From Bacillota bacterium (lineage in GTDB: Bacteria > Bacillota_C > Negativicutes > JAEYSJ01), in assembly GCA_023434855.1 (NCBI GenBank), contig JAEYSJ010000395.1, forward strand, positions 1 through 10,114: a stretch of DNA of 10,114 bases. The letters run 5' to 3'. Shown piece after piece: positions 6,023-10,114 of the stretch. Made by a program: the position numbers and the translations under genes. Within the stretch, counting starts at the first letter, position 1; each line of letters begins with the position of its first letter. The notes beneath the pieces were generated by a model. The model saw nothing but the letters and a program-made list of their open reading frames with translations, was not told the origin of the DNA and made no database searches.

Positions 6023-7866
6023 CAGGTGTTATCCTCCCTTTGGGAACGTTTCTGCTGCCATTTACGACTAATAGAAGGCTGACGGCCCTGGTCCAAGGTG
6101 TTCAATTCGTCAGGACGCTCTTCCTGACGATAGGCAGGACCATGGAAAACGACATCAAGCCCGGGAACTGTCTTGGGCGCCACCGGAGATAAGAATGGCA
6201 CGCCAAAGGACTTCATTGAGCATATAACGACAGTGAGTACAAACAGAAGGCTGCCCACTCCAACAAGTCCCAGCATCATGGCTGCAAGTAAATACAGGAA
6301 TCGGACCTGACGTACGGCCATTCCCATGCGAAAGTCCGGAATGGCAAAGGCGGCAATAGCAGTGATCGCTACGATAACCACAGTTACCGGACTGACAAGA
6401 TTGGCGGCAACTACGGCCTGCCCCAATATAATGGCACCGACAATACCTAATGTTTCTCCCAGCATCCCGGGTATCCTGGTACCAGCCTCGCGGATAAACT
6501 CAAAGGAAAGCTCCATAAATATTACTTCAACAAATGCCGGAAAGGGAATCCGTTCCCGGGCTCCGGCAACAGCCAATATGAGATCGGTAGGCAGTGCCTC
6601 CACATGATAATAGCTTATCGCAATATAGAGTGCAGGAAAGATTCCAGCGACGAAGGATGCTGTAAATCGCAAAAGACGCATGAAAGTGCCTGACGGCATT
6701 TTTAGAACGAAATCCTCCGGTGAATGATACAGGGTAAAAAGCGATATTGGCACAACAAGGGCAAAGGGGTCACCATCAAGTAATATACTAATTCTCCCCT
6801 CCGCCAAATGGGAAGACACCCGGTCCGGCCGTTCAGTGGACAGAATCTGCGGTAAAGGAATACCAGGATGATCTTCGATCAACTGCTCCAACATACCGGC
6901 AGCAATATGATCAGTGCTAATATTGCTAAGCCGTCTCTTTACTTCGGCAACAAGGTCCGGATTGGCCACTGACTCTAGATACATCACCGCACAGTCTATT
7001 TGGCTGCGTTTCCCAAGGGTGATCATTTCGGTGACTAAGTCCCGTGAGCGCAGCGCAAGCCTCACTAAAGTTATGTTTGTCCGCAATGTCTCTGTAAAAG
7101 CAGATTGACTGCCGCGTACTGTTTGCTCTATCATCGGACGTCCGATTGCGCGATGTTCAAAGCCTTTAGTAAACACCAGGATAGCTTCGTCAGCACCGTC
7201 AACGAATAGAGCAGTATCGCCGTCATTGATTCCTTTCACGACCATTTTATAATCTTTGGTCGGCATTGCCTGATCACTGGATAAATGGTTGGTAATTAGA
7301 AAATTTATAATATCACCGCTCAGTTCTTTTACGGCGAAAAGCGGTATGAGCACCGATGAAGTGATGTCTTTGTTATCAACAAGCCCCTTGGCAAATACCA
7401 ACATTGCCTTACGCGGCGGATTGGCAGGAATGGAAATTTCCCGGATAACGACATCATTGTTATACGGGAGGCGAAACAGTCTTCTTATAATAAGAATGTT
7501 TTCCGCCAGACTTACGCTAATATCCCTTTGGTCCGTATCTTCTTCGCTGTTATATGCAAGCAGGATAGGTGAGAGTTCCGTTCTTTGCTGTTCCAGTGTT
7601 TTTATTTCTTGTTGTATCGCAGTCAGCCTATCAGGACCCGGTTGCTGCGTAATTGCGCTTTTTGCCTGTTCAATAGCTGCTTCAAGCCGCCGGGCAAAGC
7701 GAAGAAGGGCATTGAGCTCAGCGAAAGATTGAGACAGGCCGGTTGGCTCCTGCAGCTGTTTGGATTTATTCTCCTCTAAAACAAACCTTGTTGGGTTTTC
7801 CGGAGGTTTGTATATAAGATAGTTCTTTAAAAATGAAAACATTTTGGTAAGCAAATTGCTTTCCAT
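6022..7866 (-). CDS. gerAA: Spore germination receptor subunit A (GerAA), with long N-terminal extension
   Basis: A 614-aa member of the GerA family (A subunits are commonly about 480-550 aa). Residues about 110-390 form the cytosolic N-terminal part, with the segments RGSQSAFTETLRTNITLVRL (251-270), PDLVAEVKRRL (303-313) and RPDRVSSHLAEGRISILLDG (346-365). Membrane helices occupy about 398-420, 429-453, 470-510 and 522-550, including the conserved EAGTRIPGMLGETLGIVGAI region (460-479). Residues 556-614 are a Pro- and charge-rich tail. Residues about 45-105 form an extra Gln/Glu-rich coiled-coil-like region before the GerA core. The A subunit is thought to form the oligomeric ion channel of the receptor. 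The start ATG (7866) has GGGGG 5 nt upstream. It is the first gene of the operon. Confidence 0.93.
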   Translation of the reverse strand: MESNLLTKMFSFLKNYLIYKPPENPTRFVLEENKSKQLQEPTGLSQSFAELNALLRFARRLEAAIEQAKSAITQQPGPDRLTAIQQEIKTLEQQRTELSPILLAYNSEEDTDQRDISVSLAENILIIRRLFRLPYNNDVVIREISIPANPPRKAMLVFAKGLVDNKDITSSVLIPLFAVKELSGDIINFLITNHLSSDQAMPTKDYKMVVKGINDGDTALFVDGADEAILVFTKGFEHRAIGRPMIEQTVRGSQSAFTETLRTNITLVRLALRSRDLVTEMITLGKRSQIDCAVMYLESVANPDLVAEVKRRLSNISTDHIAAGMLEQLIEDHPGIPLPQILSTERPDRVSSHLAEGRISILLDGDPFALVVPISLFTLYHSPEDFVLKMPSGTFMRLLRFTASFVAGIFPALYIAISYYHVEALPTDLILAVAGARERIPFPAFVEVIFMELSFEFIREAGTRIPGMLGETLGIVGAIILGQAVVAANLVSPVTVVIVAITAIAAFAIPDFRMGMAVRQVRFLYLLAAMMLGLVGVGSLLFVLTVVICSMKSFGVPFLSPVAPKTVPGLDVVFHGPAYRQEERPDELNTLDQGRQPSISRKWQQKRSQREDNT

Positions 7867-7897
7867 CTTTTCCCCCTTGGTTCTTAATACTTATGGG

Positions 7898-7927
7898 TAT
7901 TATTGCCATTAGAGAGAATTTTACTCA
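7898..7927 (-). promoter_or_regulatory. Putative sigma-G promoter of the germination operon
   Basis: On the minus strand TGAGTA (7927-7922) and AATAATA (7904-7898) are 17 bp apart, about 32 nt upstream of the gerAA start. This resembles the forespore sigma-G pattern (GAATA-N17/18-CATAATA), and gerA operons in Bacillus are sigma-G dependent. Matches are good but short. Confidence 0.45.
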
Positions 7928-7948
7928 CAATATCTTTAGTCTCATGTG

Positions 7949-7962
7949 AACGTATATACGAA
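7949..7962. promoter_or_regulatory. Palindrome upstream of the germination operon
   Basis: CGTATATACG (7951-7960) is a perfect 10-bp palindrome, flanked by A on both sides. It lies about 25 bp upstream of the -35 of the proposed gerAA promoter, a position that suits an activator or repressor site. It may also be chance in AT-rich sequence. Confidence 0.2.
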
Positions 7963-8049
7963 CTGCTTAGTTCTTCGTGCATTCCGTAGTTCAAAAAGCC
8001 GGGCCTAAACTACCGTCTAATCGAAAACTTATACTTAATTCTAATTAGA

Positions 8050-8083
8050 AAGGCACAGCTAATGCTGACATTAACTGTGCCTT
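8050..8083. terminator. Intrinsic terminator hairpin downstream of the YitT-family gene
   Basis: AAGGCACAG (8050-8058) pairs with CTGTGCCTT (8075-8083). An inner TAATG/CATTA helix (8060-8064 with 8069-8073) and a 4-nt loop continue the stem past one mismatch. It lies 26 nt beyond the stop of the minus-strand gene at 8110. The minus-strand U-tract is weak (TTTCT); on the plus strand T6 follows after a 7-nt gap. Confidence 0.7.
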
Positions 8084-8109
8084 GTACACATTTTTTAATA
8101 CTCTAAAAT

Positions 8110-8718
8110 TTATTGTTCTGCTACCGCAGTTGGCTTTGTCTCATTTGCAGCAGCGATTTTGCCTTTGAAATAGCTCAAAATTGTTGAGACAATGACAACT
8201 GACAATAGCGAATAAAAACCTTTCCACAGTCCTACAATACAAAACCCCAATATGGTGATAGCCGAATCGATGAAAAAGGTAGTCCTGCCCGGATCCCAAT
8301 TAAATTTTTTATGCAAATACAGCACAAGAATATTGACACCGCCAAGGGATGAGCCGTTCCAAAACAGATACGCTAGACCGACTCCAACAAATCCCCCGCC
8401 AAAAACAGCCCCAAACCAATCAGGAACAATATAAGCAGGTATATATTCGTCCAATGCTGTCAAACAGGACAGCATGATTGTTGCCAAAAGAGTCGATAAT
8501 GTAAAATCCCATCCCATGCGCATAATTGATAAAATGTAAAAAGGTATGCTGACACCCATATAGATAATTGAGAATGTTGTGCCCAATTGATACGACAAAC
8601 TCAGCGCCAACCCGGGAACTCCGCCTGTTATCAAATGAGAGTGGCGCAAAATCAAAATTCCCACACTGCTAATAAGACAACCTATCAATATATTCAAGAG
8701 CTTAGTCATAACCATCAT
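8110..8718 (-). CDS. YitT family membrane protein (short form)
   Basis: A 202-aa protein with five to six hydrophobic segments, matching the YitT/DUF161 membrane domain. Typical stretches are the SSVGILILRHSHLITGG region in the first helix and loop, GGGFVGVGLAYLFWNGSSLG in the middle, and the segment ending in GLWKGFYSLLSVVI. It lacks the C-terminal DUF2179 domain seen in ~280-aa Bacillus YitT proteins, so it belongs to the short subgroup. Its transport or other role is unknown. Two Met codons (8718 and 8715) follow AGGGG by 5-8 nt, and one of them is likely the start; the upstream ATG at 8736 lacks a ribosome binding site. It is probably transcribed alone, with the repeat copy 2 in its upstream region. 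Confidence 0.85.
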   Translation of the reverse strand: MMVMTKLLNILIGCLISSVGILILRHSHLITGGVPGLALSLSYQLGTTFSIIYMGVSIPFYILSIMRMGWDFTLSTLLATIMLSCLTALDEYIPAYIVPDWFGAVFGGGFVGVGLAYLFWNGSSLGGVNILVLYLHKKFNWDPGRTTFFIDSAITILGFCIVGLWKGFYSLLSVVIVSTILSYFKGKIAAANETKPTAVAEQ

Positions 8719-8772
8719 TGCTTCCCCTAATTTCATATCATTATTTAGCCGAAGACCTCATAGTAGTTGCAG

Positions 8773-8882
8773 TAAGAAAAACGTTCCGTTTTCGAACAGT
8801 GAAGAATTTAAGTTACTTTTCGGCTAAATTGCAGTTAATTAACTGTTTGCACTTGCCCGAAAAGTTATAAATTCTGATACAG
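8773..8882 (+). repeat. Copy 2 of the ~100-nt repeated non-coding element (candidate structured RNA)
   Basis: Closely matches copy 1 at 3335-3429 and shares its 5' TAAGAAAAACG and 3' TTATAAATTCTGATACAG. It has about 14 extra nt around 8796-8809. The TTTTCGG/CCGAAAA pairing is kept. Inside it, CAGTTAATTAACTG (8832-8845) is a perfect palindrome that copy 1 does not fully share. As in copy 1, it runs on the plus strand straight into a strong terminator hairpin, although both neighbouring genes are on the minus strand. It would therefore be a free-standing plus-strand RNA or a shared 5' region of the minus-strand YitT gene. No convincing promoter was found. Confidence 0.6.
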
Positions 8883-8885
8883 CAA

Positions 8886-8927
8886 AAAATACCTATGACT
8901 TACCTGATGGTAAGTCATAGGTATTTT
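8886..8927. terminator. Bidirectional intrinsic terminator
   Basis: A perfect 19-bp stem (8886-8904 with 8909-8927) with a TGAT loop. The arms begin AAAATACCTATG and end in CATAGGTATTTT. The minus strand continues into T6, so it ends the 187-aa gene, whose stop is 43 nt away at 8970. The plus-strand side ends in TTTTCTC and could end an RNA made from repeat copy 2. Confidence 0.85.
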
Positions 8928-8969
8928 CTCTTCACTGGGTGCTATTTCCTTTAAATGCGAAAAACAATT

Positions 8970-9533
8970 TCATTTTTCACTTAAGAATTTCTTATATTCC
9001 AGATTAAATTGCTGATTCAGTTTTTCAAACTTATTAGAATTATCGTCATAATACTGGAAAAACGGAGTATAGTTTTCCGCTTTCTCAATTGCAATAATGC
9101 CTCGCCGTATACCGTCTAGCCTTATTGCTTCCAAGTTAAGAAGATATAATAAATCTTGACGGTAAGTCTCTAATTCATTTGGATAACTTTGTGATTGCAA
9201 ATCCCAATAAATATTCTCTGTATCCACTATCATCTTTTCGCACCGCAATAAAGTGTCTGAAGGCTGAAGGTTGCTTTTATCTAACTTTGCACAAATCTCA
9301 TTAGTAAATTGTTTGATTGAAAAATCTATATCGTCTTTCAGATGTACATATTTATTGAAATCGTTTAAATATGTGCCGCTTTGTTGACCAGATAATGTTC
9401 CTAGATTATTACTCTGCTGTAACTGCATCGGTATATTTATATAAAACATAAGTAAGCAAAAGACTGCTACGGTAGTTATGACCATTCCTCCAGCCATTAT
9501 TCTATGCTTAGGTACAATAAATATTCTAATCAC
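8970..9533 (-). CDS. Unrecognised membrane-anchored protein, 187 aa
   Basis: No family is recognised. Residues about 15-35 (GGMVITTVAVFCLLMFYINIP) form a single hydrophobic anchor after a short basic N-terminus, giving an expected N-in, C-out topology. Residues about 55-187 are polar, charged and largely helical, with many Tyr, Asn and Asp and two Cys (C81, C98) that could form a disulfide outside the membrane. The start is GTG at 9533, with AGAAAGG 12 nt upstream, a strong motif at a long spacing. An internal ATG at 9497 would keep the anchor and cannot be excluded. The gene stands alone between two terminators. Its length, clean terminator and plausible topology support it being real. Confidence 0.7.
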   Translation of the reverse strand: MIRIFIVPKHRIMAGGMVITTVAVFCLLMFYINIPMQLQQSNNLGTLSGQQSGTYLNDFNKYVHLKDDIDFSIKQFTNEICAKLDKSNLQPSDTLLRCEKMIVDTENIYWDLQSQSYPNELETYRQDLLYLLNLEAIRLDGIRRGIIAIEKAENYTPFFQYYDDNSNKFEKLNQQFNLEYKKFLSEK

Positions 9534-9598
9534 TGTTGCAGCACACCTTTCTTTAGCAAATCCACCTATGCCATATTATTATGTATGCTGAAAATAAT

Positions 9599-9639
9599 AA
9601 AAAAGACTACTTACCCTTAACAGGTAAATAGTCTTTTTT
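9599..9639 (-). terminator. Terminator after the tRNA-like chimera
   Basis: AAAAAAGACTA (9599-9609) pairs with TAGTCTTTTTT (9629-9639), with an inner TTACC/GGTAA helix beyond one mismatch and a 7-nt loop. It begins 6 nt beyond the CCA-like end of the chimera, in the same arrangement as the terminator behind the genuine tRNA-Asn. Confidence 0.8.
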
Positions 9640-9645
9640 ATAAAC

Positions 9646-9693
9646 TGGCTCCTTGAGTAGGACTCGAACCAGCTCCCGATCGGTTAACAGCCG
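9646..9693 (-). pseudogene. 3' portion of a second tRNA-Asn (truncated)
   Basis: These 48 nt align without gaps to 9909-9956 of the intact tRNA-Asn, with four mismatches all inside the 5' strand of the T stem (GTCGTAGG side changed). They keep the anticodon loop CTGTTAA, the T loop TTCGAGT and the 3' end AAGGAGCCA. The 5' acceptor strand, the D arm and half the anticodon stem are absent and replaced by the hairpin element at 9694-9822. The T stem can no longer pair properly, so a working tRNA is unlikely. Confidence 0.85.
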
Positions 9694-9822
9694 CGGCGAC
9701 CGACGAGAGCACCCCATCTGCTTCGTTGCTCCTGCGGGCGCTCGTTCCATGTACTTCCAGTACTATTCCACTCACGTCCTCGTCACGCCTCGCATCTGGG
9801 GCACTCTCGTCGGCCTCCGGCT
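9694..9822 (-). ncRNA. GC-rich long-hairpin element fused to the tRNA fragment (candidate structured RNA)
   Basis: A GC-rich block in AT-rich surroundings. On the minus strand CCGACGAGAGTGCCCCA (9813-9797) pairs with TGGGGTGCTCTCGTCGG (9716-9700): 17 consecutive pairs including two tandem U-G wobbles, then a symmetric tandem G-A pair and a UGC/GCA helix. Inside the 80-nt loop are a GTACT/AGTAC hairpin and a GGCGT/GCGCC pairing. The G-U pairs would be A-C mismatches on the other strand, so the RNA strand is the tRNA strand. No known RNA family was recognised. Confidence 0.5.
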
Positions 9823-9864
9823 TTGAATTGATAGAACAATAGTCCAAAATGCATTATAAAATAT

Positions 9865-9902
9865 AAAAAACCATTTACCTTTTTTAAGATAAATGGTTTT
9901 TT
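9865..9902 (-). terminator. Terminator of the rRNA-tRNA operon
   Basis: AAAAAACCATTTA (9865-9877) pairs with TAAATGGTTTTTT (9890-9902), a perfect 13-bp stem with a 12-nt loop, 6 nt beyond the tRNA-Asn CCA end. The minus strand continues into T-rich sequence. Confidence 0.85.
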
Positions 9903-9908
9903 ACAAAC

Positions 9909-9984
9909 TGGCTCCTTGAGTAGGACTCGAACCTACGACCGATCGGTTAACAGCCGATTGCTCTACCAACTGAGCTATCAAGGA
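9909..9984 (-). tRNA. tRNA-Asn (GUU)
   Basis: A complete 76-nt cloverleaf on the minus strand. The acceptor stem TCCTTGA/TCAAGGA is followed by G and an encoded CCA (9909-9911). The D arm is AGCTCAGTTGGTAGAGC. The anticodon stem-loop is ATCGG-CTGTTAA-CCGAT with anticodon GTT, and the T arm is GTAGG-TTCGAGT-CCTAC. It lies 5 nt after the 5S rRNA, so it is processed from the rRNA operon transcript, and is followed directly by a terminator. Confidence 0.97.
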
Positions 9985-9989
9985 ATAAA

Positions 9990-10103
<114 letters not shown>

Positions 10104-10114
10104 ATATATTCGAG

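Noticed and set aside
7289..7732. 147-aa plus-strand frame opposite gerAA
   Set aside because: It is antisense to a conserved GerA domain with coupled operon structure; there is no ribosome binding site and its Ser/Ala/Leu-rich composition is typical of a shadow frame.
7985..8015. c-di-GMP (GEMM-I) riboswitch resemblance around AAAGCCGGGCCTAAAC
   Set aside because: Only the central GGCCTAA-like stretch is reminiscent. The conserved 5' part (CACGCACAGGGCAAACC-type) and the second stem are absent, and no gene follows on that strand.
9638..9847. 69-aa open frame on the minus strand across the tRNA fragment and hairpin
   Set aside because: It lies on the tRNA-like fragment and a strong RNA hairpin and has no ribosome binding site; its reading is explained by GC-rich structured sequence without stops.
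9646..9984. tRNA-Asn 3' end duplication as attL/attR of an integrated element
   Set aside because: The two copies are 263 bp apart with no integrase or cargo between them, and the duplicated part includes the anticodon arm and a matching terminator. A duplicated and then altered tRNA unit fits better.

Overview
The window looks like chromosome from a moderately AT-rich, endospore-forming Firmicute. The best guess is a Negativicutes/Sporomusaceae-type organism (Sporomusa/Pelosinus-like). This rests on a complete gerA-type spore germination operon, AGGAGG-type ribosome binding sites, Firmicute-style intrinsic terminators and a 5S-tRNA-Asn rRNA operon tail. The genus is inference; no 16S is present.

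Layout, left to right. Positions 1-110 (+) hold the last codons of an ABC-3 metal permease (ZnuB-like). It is followed by a Fur-family regulator (202-636, +), probably Zur, with its own sigma-A-like promoter. A hyphenated inverted repeat built of 9-bp CGCCAAG units fills the convergent gap. A GH13 alpha-amylase-family enzyme (868-2781, -) follows; it has no signal peptide and its strong ribosome binding site places the start at 2781. A divergent small Gln/Asn-rich protein (2978-3325, +) has a sigma-E-like promoter. Then, on the minus strand, comes gerAA-gerAB-gerAC (7866 down to 3666), tightly coupled and preceded by a sigma-G-like promoter. Its fourth gene is short (3487-3651, 54 aa) and encodes a two-helix membrane protein, a likely germinant-receptor D-type subunit. 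The operon ends at a bidirectional terminator. Further on are a short YitT-family membrane protein (8110-8718, -) and an unrecognised membrane-anchored 187-aa protein (8970-9533, -). The right end carries 5S rRNA, tRNA-Asn and a terminator (all -), then a strange second tRNA-Asn-like unit in which the 5' half is replaced by a GC-rich long hairpin, with its own terminator.

Working together: the three Ger proteins and the small fourth protein would form one germinant receptor in the spore inner membrane. The ZnuB tail and the Fur protein form a zinc uptake and regulation pair. The amylase, YitT protein and 187-aa protein have no evident link to these.

The least explained material is non-coding. 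(1) A ~100-nt sequence occurs twice (3335-3429 and 8773-8882), each time directly before a strong terminator hairpin. The differences preserve a helix only if the + strand is the RNA. A weaker third relative may lie at 7982-8083. (2) The tRNA-Asn/hairpin chimera (9646-9822) has a 17-bp stem whose G-U pairs only work on the tRNA strand. These are the best candidates for undescribed RNA elements here.
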